64,000 nucleotides of DNA from Bacteroidota bacterium. GTDB taxonomy: Bacteria > Bacteroidota > Bacteroidia > Chitinophagales > Chitinophagaceae. The notes under the pieces are model-generated. The model made no database searches and had not been told where the DNA came from. It was given only the letters and a program-made list of their open reading frames with translations. The DNA lies in contig JAGWRO010000011.1 in assembly GCA_028876495.1 (NCBI GenBank), positions 1-64,000 on the forward strand, given 5' to 3'. Both the position numbers and the translations under genes were made by a program. Below, piece after piece: positions 1 through 9,615 of this stretch. The number at the start of each line of letters is the position of its first letter. The stretch's first letter is position 1.

Positions 1-80
1 CATTTATACACTACATGCGATAGCTTCCTATATTTATTCTCTGACATCTAACAAAATTAAGGCATAGCCCTCAGTACATT

Positions 81-106
81 ACCACCGCCCAAGGCGGTGG
101 TTTTTT
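81..106 (+). terminator. Rho-independent terminator of a gene left of the window
   Basis: A perfect 9-bp stem (ACCACCGCC / GGCGGTGGT) with a 3-base loop is followed by six T. It points rightwards, so it most likely ends a plus-strand gene lying outside the window. The stretch 107-155 holds nothing else recognisable. Confidence 0.8.
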
Positions 107-155
107 AAGAGGAAATAAAAAAACAGAAAAATTGTTTGTTTGCTGGCAATAAATA

Positions 156-1172
156 TTAGAACTTATCCACGTTTACTCCTAATCCATATCCATCCGAATA
201 GATAATTTTGCCATAATCAAATTCTACCCCTTTTGCCACATCTTCAGCCAAAAGTAATGGTCCGTCCATATCCACATAATCGAGTAAGGGCAACAATTGC
301 GCAATTGCTCCCGTGCCAATCGAACTTTCATTCATACATCCTACCATCAATTTCATTCCAAAATCCCGTGCATGTTTAATCATGCGCAATGCGGGTGTGA
401 TGCCACTGCATTTCGTGAGTTTGATATTGATACCATGAAAATATCCTTTGCATTTTTCTACATCATTTTCTGACACACAACTCTCATCAGCAATTAAAGG
501 CAATGGAGAATTTTCATACAGGAATTTCATTCCTTCCCAATCATCTTTTGCCAAAGGTTGTTCAATAAATTCCACTCCAAGGCCGGCAAGTATTTTTATT
601 TTTTCAAGGGCTTCTTTTGCTTCCCATGCAGCATTTGCATCTATGCGTAAAACAGAATCAGTATGCATTCTTAATTCCTGCATGATGGCAATATCATTGG
701 TTGTCCCTAATTTTATTTTATAAATTGGCCATGGCATTTCTTTCATTTTGGCTACCATATTTTCAACGGTATCAATGCCGATGGTAATATCGGTAAGAGG
801 ATTTTTTGAAATATCCAAATCCCACAACTGGTACAATTGTTTACGTTTCATTTTCCCGTACAAGTCCCAGGCGGCAAGGTCTAAAGCACAAACCAGGAAA
901 GGGTTTTGAGGAATAAGATGGTGCAGGTAATGCCAATATCTTTCGGGTTCTGTAAAAGAAAATTTTTCGATCATTTTCTTTTTTTCCTCAATATCAGCAA
1001 TCATTTTATCAACAGAAATGTTATAATAAGCAATCGAAGGCGCCTCGCCATAACCTTTGATACCAAAGAAATCAAGCTCAACCAATAAAGCCGACTGATG
1101 CGTTTTGGTTCCTTTTGAGATAGTAAACGGATGCTTAAATTTTAGATTGGATTTTTTGTAATTAACTTTCAT
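156..1172 (-). CDS. Dipeptide epimerase (L-Ala-D/L-Glu epimerase type), enolase superfamily
   Basis: A cytoplasmic enolase-superfamily enzyme of 338 residues, the usual family length, predicted to epimerise the second residue of L-Ala-D-Glu-like dipeptides in murein peptide recycling. Visible are the catalytic lysine motif KIKLG (K152, K154), metal ligands D178 (RIDAN), E204 (EQP) and D229 (ADES), and the second-face lysine K251 (NIKLTK). The N-terminal capping domain covers about residues 1-115 and the barrel the rest. It starts 20 bp after the stop of the upstream minus-strand glucanotransferase, so the two are probably cotranscribed. The KxK and D/E/D pattern makes the subgroup secure; the exact dipeptide substrate is inferred, and other dipeptide specificities are possible. 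Confidence 0.87.
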   Translation of the reverse strand: MKVNYKKSNLKFKHPFTISKGTKTHQSALLVELDFFGIKGYGEAPSIAYYNISVDKMIADIEEKKKMIEKFSFTEPERYWHYLHHLIPQNPFLVCALDLAAWDLYGKMKRKQLYQLWDLDISKNPLTDITIGIDTVENMVAKMKEMPWPIYKIKLGTTNDIAIMQELRMHTDSVLRIDANAAWEAKEALEKIKILAGLGVEFIEQPLAKDDWEGMKFLYENSPLPLIADESCVSENDVEKCKGYFHGINIKLTKCSGITPALRMIKHARDFGMKLMVGCMNESSIGTGAIAQLLPLLDYVDMDGPLLLAEDVAKGVEFDYGKIIYSDGYGLGVNVDKF

Positions 1173-1192
1173 TCCCCTTTAGGGGCAGGGGT

Positions 1193-3883
1193 TTACCTGC
1201 CGCTTTCTTTTATATATTTTTTTAATTCCTCATTAAACTCATCTTCCTTTAATAAAGTTTCCAGGTTTAAGTGCATTCGGTAATGCCAATAATGATTTGG
1301 ATCAGAAGGAACATTGATGCGTTCTTCCTGTGGATTTTCGGCCCTTAATTTTTCGCTCATTCCGAGTATATCCGCCAATTGAAAAATACTCCACATGGCT
1401 GGTGAATATAAATGTTGCAAAATAATTTTCTTATTAATCCAATCTTCACAAGTTTCCGGCGCTTCGCCATACTGTCCAAGCATATAATTATAAAACCTTT
1501 GTGTTTGCCCGCGGTCTTCTTCCCACCATCCCCGAATCGTACTCATGTCGTGAGTGGAAGGCATAACTACCGACAAATAAGGAGCATCATCCGGGTGAAA
1601 AAATTCTTTTCCTTCTGATTTTGGCATTCTTTCAATTTCAAGTCCAAGGATACCAATCTGATTCATTACATCCGGCACGCAAGGAGGAACCATTCCAAGA
1701 TCTTCACCACAAACGAGCATATTGGTATTTCTTTTTAAAGAAGGCAATTTTTTCATTCCTTCTTTCTTCCAAAAATCATTTTGCCTGTGATAAAAATAAT
1801 CTATGTACAAATGCCAAAGTCCATTCTTTGTATAATCATCGAGCATTTGAAAGGAAGAAGTTTTATCCATCGAAATCCTGAAATGAAATTTTTGTTCACT
1901 GGAATTTTCCGCTTCAAAAAGAATTACGTTGCTGATCAGGTCAAACAAACCTTGCTTCAATTCTTTATCAATTGCGGTTTTTAATGTTTTGACCACTCTC
2001 GCCTGTGTATTTACAAATTCCTTCAGCGTATAAAAATTATCTGAACTGACATCAAGATATTTTTCTTTTACCTCCTCCGCCCTTTCTTTAAAGAGGTTAG
2101 CAATTATTTCGTCGTTGATAAAAGGTTTGCAATACCGGCCATAGTTAAAGTAAATGTTCCTGTAATGAAATTCAGCAACATCCACGGGAATGGCCGGCAC
2201 AAATCTTCCCATAATGCCTTCTACAGATTCCAGCGGAATGCTCCATATTCTGAAGAAACCAAGGATATGATCAATTCTGAAAGCATCAAAATAATTACTC
2301 ATCTGGTCGAAACGGCGGCGCCACCAGTTGTAGTGATCTTTACTCATCTCCTCCCAGTTGTAAGTGGGAAAACCCCAATTTTGTCCTTTTACTGCAAAAT
2401 CGTCCGGCGGTGCGCCAGCCTGTTCATCCATATTATATAAATCCGGATTTACCCATATATCGCATCCATACCGGTAAACGCCTATCGGAATATCACCTTT
2501 TAAAACGATTTTTTGCTGATGAGCATAATCAGCTACTTCTTTCAATTGCAAATGCAAATGATATTGAACAAAATACGAAAACAAGATTTCGTCATAATGC
2601 TTTTGCGAAGGCGACACGAGCTTTTGAATTGCCTCTTCATTATACTTTTTATGGCTTTTCCATTTTGATGAATCAGGCGTTTTATATTTGTCGCGCAGGT
2701 AACAAAATGCTGCATAAGGAACCAGCCAATGACGGTTTAATTCAAAGAATTCAAAATAATCAAGATCGTTTTTAAAATCCTTTTTTCCGGCATCAAACAA
2801 TTCTTTCAAAGCAGTGAGTTTAAATTTCATCACCTGCTCATAATCAAATTGCTTTAGGTCATTTAATTGTTTTTGTTTTCTTTTTAATGGTTTGATGATA
2901 GAAGAAAATTCTTTACCTGCCACCTTTTCAAGATTGATGTAAATAGGATGCAAAGCAAAAGCTGAAATAGCTGCATACGGATATGACTCGTGCCATGAAT
3001 GATTGGCAGTGGTATCATTAACAGGCAACAACTGAATTAGTTTTATACCAGTCTCGTTAGCCCAATCAATCAATAATTTAATATCTGAAAATTCTCCTAC
3101 ACCAAAACTTTTTTTACTTCTTAAACTGAAAACAGGAATAGAAACACCTGCGCCTTTCCATAAGCCCGGTTGGTGGTTTACAAAGCCATCATTAAAGATG
3201 ATAAGTCCTTTTTCTTCCTCTTCAAACTTCCTGATCATCCGGTTTTCGCCTAACTCAAATACTATCAACTTCTTTTCGCTGATATTATAAATACCATATT
3301 TATAGCTTGCAGGCCATTCGTTTTCTTCCAGGAAAATTTTGGTAGAGTACCAGTTGTTATGCGGAGTTAATATAATGGGATCTTCGGTATTCCAGTTCTT
3401 TAAATGCGTGGTAGACCCGCACAGACAAATGGTTTCGCCAGGTTTTAGTAACGGCGCCTTTACCCTGAAGATGTGTGTAAATTTCCTGGGGGCAGGCACT
3501 TTTACCTTGGTAACCGGAGGCAGCAATATTTTGCTGAAAGCGGCTGTAAAAAAAACATTCCATAAATTTCCCGCACTATTCCATGTATCGAAAACTGAGT
3601 AAGATTTTTGTTTTTTTATTGAAAGATCAATGTAGCGGTTTTCTTCGCCGTCAAATATCTTAATTCCTTTGATGTCTTTTAGAATATATTTATAATGAAT
3701 TTCATCATCAAAATCGTCAGGAAAATCAATGGTTGCCATCCAAAAATCGTCATTATACCAATGAAGCCGAATGGCATTAACAGAATTGTTATCGCCCAGG
3801 AATTTATTATTACCGGTTATAAATAACTCTTCACCTAAAACTGTGTGATACCTTAAGTAAAAATTGATCTTCATTATCTGCAA
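1193..3883 (-). CDS. malQ: 4-alpha-glucanotransferase with two N-terminal CBM20 domains (DPE2 type)
   Basis: GH77 amylomaltase of 896 residues that transfers alpha-1,4-glucan segments between malto-oligosaccharides or glycogen. Two starch-binding CBM20-like domains lie at about 1-115 and 130-230, and the GH77 barrel covers about 245-890. Catalytic signatures are visible: the nucleophile Asp in FRIDHILGFFRIW, the acid/base Glu in VCGEDLGMVP and the third carboxylate in PSTHDMSTIRGWW. The CBM20-CBM20-GH77 order matches plant DPE2 and Bacteroidota homologues and differs from the shorter E. coli MalQ. There is no signal peptide, so it acts in the cytoplasm. It is first in a likely two-gene minus-strand unit with the dipeptide epimerase. 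The start at 3883 (MQIMKINF) could also be the ATG three codons later. Confidence 0.92.
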   Translation of the reverse strand: MQIMKINFYLRYHTVLGEELFITGNNKFLGDNNSVNAIRLHWYNDDFWMATIDFPDDFDDEIHYKYILKDIKGIKIFDGEENRYIDLSIKKQKSYSVFDTWNSAGNLWNVFFTAAFSKILLPPVTKVKVPAPRKFTHIFRVKAPLLKPGETICLCGSTTHLKNWNTEDPIILTPHNNWYSTKIFLEENEWPASYKYGIYNISEKKLIVFELGENRMIRKFEEEEKGLIIFNDGFVNHQPGLWKGAGVSIPVFSLRSKKSFGVGEFSDIKLLIDWANETGIKLIQLLPVNDTTANHSWHESYPYAAISAFALHPIYINLEKVAGKEFSSIIKPLKRKQKQLNDLKQFDYEQVMKFKLTALKELFDAGKKDFKNDLDYFEFFELNRHWLVPYAAFCYLRDKYKTPDSSKWKSHKKYNEEAIQKLVSPSQKHYDEILFSYFVQYHLHLQLKEVADYAHQQKIVLKGDIPIGVYRYGCDIWVNPDLYNMDEQAGAPPDDFAVKGQNWGFPTYNWEEMSKDHYNWWRRRFDQMSNYFDAFRIDHILGFFRIWSIPLESVEGIMGRFVPAIPVDVAEFHYRNIYFNYGRYCKPFINDEIIANLFKERAEEVKEKYLDVSSDNFYTLKEFVNTQARVVKTLKTAIDKELKQGLFDLISNVILFEAENSSEQKFHFRISMDKTSSFQMLDDYTKNGLWHLYIDYFYHRQNDFWKKEGMKKLPSLKRNTNMLVCGEDLGMVPPCVPDVMNQIGILGLEIERMPKSEGKEFFHPDDAPYLSVVMPSTHDMSTIRGWWEEDRGQTQRFYNYMLGQYGEAPETCEDWINKKIILQHLYSPAMWSIFQLADILGMSEKLRAENPQEERINVPSDPNHYWHYRMHLNLETLLKEDEFNEELKKYIKESGR

Positions 3884-4032
3884 AAATTAAATAAAACAGC
3901 AATTTAACTTCTTTGTTTTGAAATGTAAAATATACACAACCAATATTTCAAAATCATTATTGGCCAGTAAACAAACTTTTTAATAATATTCCTGTTTTCC
4001 GGTAAAGTTAGCATTCATTTCCTCTTGAGTGC

Positions 4033-4064
4033 ATAAAAAAGAAGGCTGCCCTTAGACAGCCTTC
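4033..4064 (-). terminator. Rho-independent terminator of dnaK
   Basis: An 8-bp stem (GAAGGCTG / CAGCCTTC, 4041-4048 and 4057-4064) lies just past the dnaK stop. On the minus strand it is followed by TTTTTT. Confidence 0.85.
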
Positions 4065-4084
4065 ATTAACCTATTGCTTAAACT

Positions 4085-6004
4085 TTATTTTACTTCTTCA
4101 AATTCAGCATCTGTAACATCACCTCCTGCATTTGCTTCAGCGCCCTCATGTTGCTCCTGTCCTGCATTTGGCTGTCCATTTCCACCTTGCGCCTCTGCAC
4201 CCTGGCTGGCTTTGTACATTTCTTCACTGGCTGCTGTCCATGCTGTATTCAATTCTGCAGTTGCTGAATCGACATCAGCAATATTCTGACTTTTGTGAGC
4301 TTCTTTTAGTTTTTGTAAAGCAGATTCTATCGGTGCTTTTTTATCGACAGAAACTTTATCTCCAAACTCTTTCAATTGCTTTTCAGTCTGGAAGATCAAA
4401 CTATCGGCCTGGTTCATCTTATCCACTTTCTCTCTTTCTGCTTTATCTGCTGCTTCATTGGCTTTCGCTTCATTCTTCATTTTTTCTATTTCTTCTTTGC
4501 TCAAACCACTACCTGCTTCGATACGAATATTGTGAGATTTTCCGGTTCCTTTATCTTTCGCCGATACATTCAAAATACCATTTGCATCAATATCAAATGT
4601 AACTTCTACTTGTGGTACGCCACGTGGAGCCGGTGGAATTCCGTCGAGGTTGAAAGTACCCAGGCTCTTATTTTGAGATGCCATTGGGCGTTCACCTTGT
4701 AAAACATGAATTTGTACACCCGGTTGGTTATCACTCGCTGTAGAGAAAACTTCTGTTTTCTTTGTAGGAATAGTGGTGTTAGATTCAATCAATCTTGTCA
4801 TTACACCTCCCATGGTTTCAATTCCTAAAGAAAGTGGAGTAACATCGAGCAACAATACATCTTTTACTTCTCCGGTTAATACACCACCCTGGATGGCTGC
4901 ACCAATAGCAACTACTTCGTCAGGGTTTACACCTTTGTGTGGTTTTTTTCCGAAGAAATTTTCTACCAGTTCCTGCACTTTAGGAATACGGGTAGAACCA
5001 CCCACAAGAATTACTTCATTAATATCATTTTTGCTTAAACCAGCATCTTTCAATGCAGCTTCGCAAGGTTTTAAACAACGGGTAAATAATTCGTCAGCCA
5101 ATTTTTCAAACTGTGAACGGGTTAATTTTTTTACCAAATGTTTTGGAACACCATCAACTGCTGTTATATAAGGAAGATTAATCTCTGTTTCTGTAGAAGA
5201 AGACAATTCGATTTTTGCTTTTTCTGCTGCTTCTTTCAAACGCTGCCAGCTCATCGGATCTTTATGAAGATCAATTGCTTCATCTTTTTTAAATTCTGCG
5301 GCAAGCCAGTCCATGATCACTTTATCAAAATCATCACCACCCAGGTGAGTATCACCATTGGTTGATTTTACCTCAAAAACACCTTCTCCCAATTCAAGAA
5401 TTGAAATATCGAAAGTACCACCACCCAGGTCAAACACAGCCACTTTCTGATCTACACTTTTTTTATCCAAACCATACGCCAAAGCCGCTGCTGTAGGTTC
5501 GTTAATAATACGACGAACTTTCAGCCCTGCAATTTCACCAGCTTCTTTGGTTGCCTGTCTTTGAGAGTCATTAAAATAGGCTGGAACGGTAATAACAGCT
5601 TCGGTAACTTCCTGACCCAGGTAATCCTCTGCAGTCTTTTTCATCTTTTGAAGAATCATTGCAGAAATTTCCTGTGGAGTATATTGTCTTCCATCTATAT
5701 CAATTCGAATAGTATCATTGTCACCTTTTACCAATTTATAACTCTGGTGAGACGCTTCGGTAGTTACTTCATCCCATTTATGCCCCATAAAACGCTTTAC
5801 ACTCATGATTGTATTTTGAGGATTGGTAATCGCCTGTCTTTTTGCAGGATCACCCACTTTACGTTCTCCATTTTTCAAAAATGCAACTACCGAAGGCGTT
5901 GTGCGGCGGCCTTCGTCATTGGGTATCACTACCGGTTCATTTCCTTCCATTACTGCCACGCAACTATTTGTAGTTCCGAGGTCAATACCTATAATCTTTG
6001 CCAT
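4085..6004 (-). CDS. dnaK: Molecular chaperone DnaK (Hsp70)
   Basis: Full-length Hsp70 of 639 residues that folds clients in the cytosol in an ATP cycle with DnaJ and GrpE. The phosphate-binding motif [13 protein letters not shown] is at the N-terminus, [12 protein letters not shown] near residue 195, and the interdomain linker reads [12 protein letters not shown] near residue 390, followed by the beta-sandwich substrate domain and helical lid. The tail is Gly/Gln/Ala-rich and ends in EFEEVK, like the bacterial EEVK/EEVD-like ends. It is monocistronic here, with no dnaJ or grpE beside it. It is divergent from ppsA. No CIRCE-type inverted repeat was seen in the 176-bp divergent gap. Confidence 0.98.
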   Translation of the reverse strand: MAKIIGIDLGTTNSCVAVMEGNEPVVIPNDEGRRTTPSVVAFLKNGERKVGDPAKRQAITNPQNTIMSVKRFMGHKWDEVTTEASHQSYKLVKGDNDTIRIDIDGRQYTPQEISAMILQKMKKTAEDYLGQEVTEAVITVPAYFNDSQRQATKEAGEIAGLKVRRIINEPTAAALAYGLDKKSVDQKVAVFDLGGGTFDISILELGEGVFEVKSTNGDTHLGGDDFDKVIMDWLAAEFKKDEAIDLHKDPMSWQRLKEAAEKAKIELSSSTETEINLPYITAVDGVPKHLVKKLTRSQFEKLADELFTRCLKPCEAALKDAGLSKNDINEVILVGGSTRIPKVQELVENFFGKKPHKGVNPDEVVAIGAAIQGGVLTGEVKDVLLLDVTPLSLGIETMGGVMTRLIESNTTIPTKKTEVFSTASDNQPGVQIHVLQGERPMASQNKSLGTFNLDGIPPAPRGVPQVEVTFDIDANGILNVSAKDKGTGKSHNIRIEAGSGLSKEEIEKMKNEAKANEAADKAEREKVDKMNQADSLIFQTEKQLKEFGDKVSVDKKAPIESALQKLKEAHKSQNIADVDSATAELNTAWTAASEEMYKASQGAEAQGGNGQPNAGQEQHEGAEANAGGDVTDAEFEEVK

Positions 6005-6099
6005 AACTTATAATTTTATTTTAATAGTTTTATTTTTTATGACAAGGTTTGTGCCAACACAAGAAAAGTGCAAAAATGGCAGTATTCACTTTTTCCACT

Positions 6100-6165
6100 C
6101 TAACTGCTATCATACAAGTGAATGATGATGATCATAACAAAAACAATACAATTGAAAGAAATTTG
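6100..6165 (+). promoter_or_regulatory. CRP/FNR-type operator pair and promoter of ppsA-pfkB
   Basis: A perfect TGAT-GATG-ATCA palindrome occupies 6123-6134, and a weaker copy, TAACTGCTATCA, 6100-6111. A -7-like box GAAATTTG starts at 6158, 29.5 bp from the proximal palindrome centre. That is the geometry seen at the stress-island promoters of this window. Centre-to-centre spacing is 23 bp rather than 22. The proximal site ends 46 bp before the chosen ATG. Confidence 0.6.
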
Positions 6166-6180
6166 AGAAAAAGTAAGCTC

Positions 6181-8598
6181 ATGCTAATAAAAAAATTCAA
6201 TAGCATCCACATTTCCGATGTTCCTTCTGTTGGTGGAAAAAATGCTTCATTGGGCGAAATGTTCAATGAACTCTCTTCAAAGGGAATTGTAATTCCGGAT
6301 GGATTTGCTACAACTGCTGATGCATTCCGATATTTTTTAGACTATAATTCGATAACCACTTCCCTAAAAAAATTGCTCGATACACTCGATACCCAAACTT
6401 TCAAAAATCTGAAAGAAATTGGAGCAAAGGCAAGAAGCACCATTGAAAATGCGAACATTCCGGATGATCTTTCGAAAGAAATAATCAATGCCTATAAAGA
6501 TTTATGCAGCAACGAATATTTTGAAGTAGCGGTAAGAAGCAGTGCCACTGCTGAGGATCTACCACAGGCGAGTTTTGCAGGCCAGCATGAAAGCTACCTC
6601 AATATAAAAGGAGAAAACGAATTACTGAAAGCAATACAACGGTGTTATGCTTCTTTATATACAGACAGGGCCATTAAATACAGGGAAGACAATGGCTTTG
6701 CACATGAAAAAGTTGCACTATCTGTTGGCGTACAAAAAATGGCACGAAGTGATAAAGCCTGTTCCGGTGTAGCTTTTACACTGGAGCCTGAATCGGGCTT
6801 TAGAAATGTAATTCATATTGCCGGGGTATGGGGGCTTGGAGAAAACATGGTACAGGGAACAGTAAATCCTGATGAGTTCCTGGTTTTTAAACCCACCCTG
6901 GAGCAAGGGAAAAATGCGATCATTCAAAAAAGAATGGGCGACAAAAACAAAACCATGATCTATACGAATGATGAAGAAAATCCTGTAATAAACATTGACA
7001 CCCCCGAAGAAAAAAAGAACCAATATGTTTTAAAAAATTCAGAAATAGAACTGCTTGCAAAGTGGGCTTCAATAATAGAAAAGCATTATAATAAGCCGAT
7101 GGATATCGAGTGGGCAAAAGACGGAATTACCAATGAGTTTTTTATTATCCAGGCAAGGCCTGAAACTGTGCATTCACAGATCAATCCTTTACTAATAAAA
7201 GAATACCAATTGCTTGAAAAAGGTAAACTGCTTGCATCGGGCGAAGCAATAGGAAGCAAGATCGCCTGCGGAATTGCCAGAATTTTAAATTCTCCTGAAG
7301 AATCGGATAAATTAAAACCTGGCGAAATTGTAGTAACCGACCTTACCAGTCCCGACTGGGATCCGATCCTGAAAAATGCAGGGGCTATTGTAACCAATAA
7401 AGGCGGACGCACCAGCCATGCATCTATTGTTGCCAGGGAAATTGGCGCTCCTGCGGTTGTTGGCTGCAGCGATGCTACCTCAAAGATAAAAGATGGTGAA
7501 ATAATCACCGTTTCTTGTTGCGAAGGAAAAGAAGGTTTTATTTATGAAGGGGAATCAAAGTTTGTTACTAAAGAACTTGATTTCACTAAAATCGAATTGC
7601 CGAAAAAGACAAAAGTGATGATGATCGTCGGTGATCCCGAGAAAGCATTTAAATTTTCTTTTTATCCGAATGATGGTGTGGGTTTAATGCGGCTGGAGTT
7701 CATCATCACCAATGCCATTCAAATTCACCCGATGGCACTGGTAAAGTTTGATGAACTAAAAGATGAAAAAGTAAAGGAACAAATTGAACAACTTACTCAC
7801 CATTATCCCGATAAGGAAAAATATTTTACAGAGAAACTGGCAGAAGCTGTAGCAACTACTGCTGCTGCATTCTATCCTAAAGAAGTAATCGTTAGAATGA
7901 GCGATTTTAAAACCAATGAATATGCCAGTTTGTTGGGAGGAAAAGATTTTGAACCTGTAGAAGAAAATCCAATGCTCGGATTTCGTGGCGCATCACGGTA
8001 CTATAACGATCGTTATAAGAACGGGTTCAGGCTTGAATGTGAGGCATTAAAGATCGTAAGAGATGAAATGGGCCTTACCAATATAAGAGTAATGATACCT
8101 TTTTGCAGAACGGTTGAAGAAGGGAAAAAAGTGGTGGAAGTAATGAAAAATTTCGGACTAGAACAGGGAGTGAATGGCCTTGAGATTTATGTAATGGCTG
8201 AAATCCCCAACAATGTTTTCCTGGCAGAAAAATTCGCAGAAATATTTGACGGTTTCTCTATCGGTTCTAACGACTTAACGCAATTGATACTGGGTATCGA
8301 CCGCGATTCTGCGATCATTTCCGACCTCTTCAGTGAACAAAACGAAGGCGTAAAACAACAGATTGCCGTAATGATTGATAAAGCAAAAAAAGCAGGTGTA
8401 AAAATCGGTTTATGCGGACAAGCACCAAGTGATTTTCCCGAGTTTGCACAATTTTTGGTGGCAGAACATATTGACAGTATTTCTTTCAACCCGGATGCCA
8501 TTTTGAAAGGAATTGAAAATATAAACCAGGCTGAAAAAAGTCTATTGAAAGAAAATTTATCTAAAGAAAAAATTACCGATTCGATAATCATCATTTAA
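6181..8598 (+). CDS. ppsA: Phosphoenolpyruvate synthase
   Basis: Converts pyruvate plus ATP and water to PEP, AMP and phosphate, the gluconeogenic bypass of pyruvate kinase. From 6181 it is 805 residues, close to E. coli PpsA (792). The frame is open up to 6049, but the extra 44 codons run through the palindromes and -7 box and carry no family sequence, while MLIKKFNSIHISDVPSVGGKN matches the family N-terminus. Domains: ATP-grasp PPDK_N (about 1-345), phosphohistidine swivel GGRTSHASIVAREIGAPAVVG (about 395-425, catalytic His), and the TIM-barrel PEP/pyruvate domain with GSNDLTQLILGIDRD and the catalytic Cys in GLCGQAPSD. pfkB follows 18 bp later. Pairing a gluconeogenic enzyme with a glycolytic kinase under an FNR-like site points to carbon rerouting when respiration fails. 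Confidence 0.95.
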   Translation: MLIKKFNSIHISDVPSVGGKNASLGEMFNELSSKGIVIPDGFATTADAFRYFLDYNSITTSLKKLLDTLDTQTFKNLKEIGAKARSTIENANIPDDLSKEIINAYKDLCSNEYFEVAVRSSATAEDLPQASFAGQHESYLNIKGENELLKAIQRCYASLYTDRAIKYREDNGFAHEKVALSVGVQKMARSDKACSGVAFTLEPESGFRNVIHIAGVWGLGENMVQGTVNPDEFLVFKPTLEQGKNAIIQKRMGDKNKTMIYTNDEENPVINIDTPEEKKNQYVLKNSEIELLAKWASIIEKHYNKPMDIEWAKDGITNEFFIIQARPETVHSQINPLLIKEYQLLEKGKLLASGEAIGSKIACGIARILNSPEESDKLKPGEIVVTDLTSPDWDPILKNAGAIVTNKGGRTSHASIVAREIGAPAVVGCSDATSKIKDGEIITVSCCEGKEGFIYEGESKFVTKELDFTKIELPKKTKVMMIVGDPEKAFKFSFYPNDGVGLMRLEFIITNAIQIHPMALVKFDELKDEKVKEQIEQLTHHYPDKEKYFTEKLAEAVATTAAAFYPKEVIVRMSDFKTNEYASLLGGKDFEPVEENPMLGFRGASRYYNDRYKNGFRLECEALKIVRDEMGLTNIRVMIPFCRTVEEGKKVVEVMKNFGLEQGVNGLEIYVMAEIPNNVFLAEKFAEIFDGFSIGSNDLTQLILGIDRDSAIISDLFSEQNEGVKQQIAVMIDKAKKAGVKIGLCGQAPSDFPEFAQFLVAEHIDSISFNPDAILKGIENINQAEKSLLKENLSKEKITDSIIII

Positions 8599-8616
8599 AT
8601 AAAAACGAAAACCTAT

Positions 8617-9549
8617 ATGCCTGCCATTGTAACCATTACTTTTAATCCTGCTATTGATAAAAGCACAACGATCAGCAGCCTGATTCCCGAAAAAAAACTG
8701 AAATGTACCCCCCCGGTTTTTGAGCCAGGCGGTGGAGGAATAAATGTAGCGAGGGCGATCAAAAAACTCGGTGGAAATGCCACAGCCATTTACCTTGCCG
8801 GCGGTTATTCCGGAAAATTTTTAACACAGTTGCTGGAAGAAGAACACATTCATTCCATTGTTATTGAAACGGCTCATCATTCAAGAGAAAATCTTATTGT
8901 TCTGGACATTTCGTCAAATCTTCAATATCGTTTCGGAATGCCCGGCCCGGTAACCAATGAAAACGAATGGAGGCAGGTTCTTGAAGAAATTGAAAAAATG
9001 AATGATATCGGGTTTATCGTTGCCAGTGGTAGTTTGCCTTCAGGTGTTCCGAAGGATATTTTCGCAAGAATTGCAGATATCAGCAAAAGAAAAAAAGCAA
9101 AATTTATCGTAGACACTTCCGGAGAAGCTTTGAAAGATGCAGTAGATGAAGGTATTTATTTATTAAAACCCAACCTGAGTGAATTAAGTTCGCTGGCGCA
9201 TAAGGAAGAGCTAAACGGAAATGAAGTGGAGAATGTGGCAAAAAGCCTTATCGAAAAAGGAAAATGTGAAGTAATTGTTGTTTCACTGGGAGCTGCGGGT
9301 GCCATCCTGGTAACCAAAGATATAATCCATCACATTACTCCTCCGCCTGTAAAAAAGAACAGTGCTGTAGGTGCGGGCGATAGTATGCTGGCTGGTATCG
9401 TATTAAGTTTATCAGAAAAAAAATCGCTGCTGGAGGCTGCTCAATATGGTGTAGCCTGTGGCACTGCCGCCTCTATGACCTATGGCACACAATTGTGCCG
9501 GTTAAGCGATACTGAAAAATTGTATGCAGAAATCAGGAACAGCAAATAA
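8617..9549 (+). CDS. pfkB: 6-phosphofructokinase of the PfkB (ribokinase) family
   Basis: A sugar-phosphate kinase of 310 residues. The N-terminal block VFEPGGGGINVARAIKKLGG is almost the E. coli Pfk-2 sequence, so fructose 6-phosphate is the more likely substrate over fructose 1-phosphate or tagatose 6-phosphate. The C-terminal signature SAVGAGDSMLAG carries the catalytic Asp and the anion hole. It starts 18 bp after ppsA and is almost certainly cotranscribed. The stretch 9550-9615 between this gene and the convergent gene is too short and AT-rich to show a convincing terminator. Confidence 0.88.
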   Translation: MPAIVTITFNPAIDKSTTISSLIPEKKLKCTPPVFEPGGGGINVARAIKKLGGNATAIYLAGGYSGKFLTQLLEEEHIHSIVIETAHHSRENLIVLDISSNLQYRFGMPGPVTNENEWRQVLEEIEKMNDIGFIVASGSLPSGVPKDIFARIADISKRKKAKFIVDTSGEALKDAVDEGIYLLKPNLSELSSLAHKEELNGNEVENVAKSLIEKGKCEVIVVSLGAAGAILVTKDIIHHITPPPVKKNSAVGAGDSMLAGIVLSLSEKKSLLEAAQYGVACGTAASMTYGTQLCRLSDTEKLYAEIRNSK

Positions 9550-9615
9550 AAAGTTTAGCGTGCATTTACAGTGAACCAACTTTTAAAGCATTTTTTTATT
9601 TTATGACTTTGTGCT

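Noticed and set aside
4074-5171. Long plus-strand open frames opposite dnaK
   Set aside because: They are antisense shadows of a strongly conserved gene, low-complexity and without family sequence.
6005-6123. FNR-type control of dnaK on the minus strand
   Set aside because: The distal site and a CATTTTTG box could fit, but the palindrome is imperfect and the geometry better serves ppsA.
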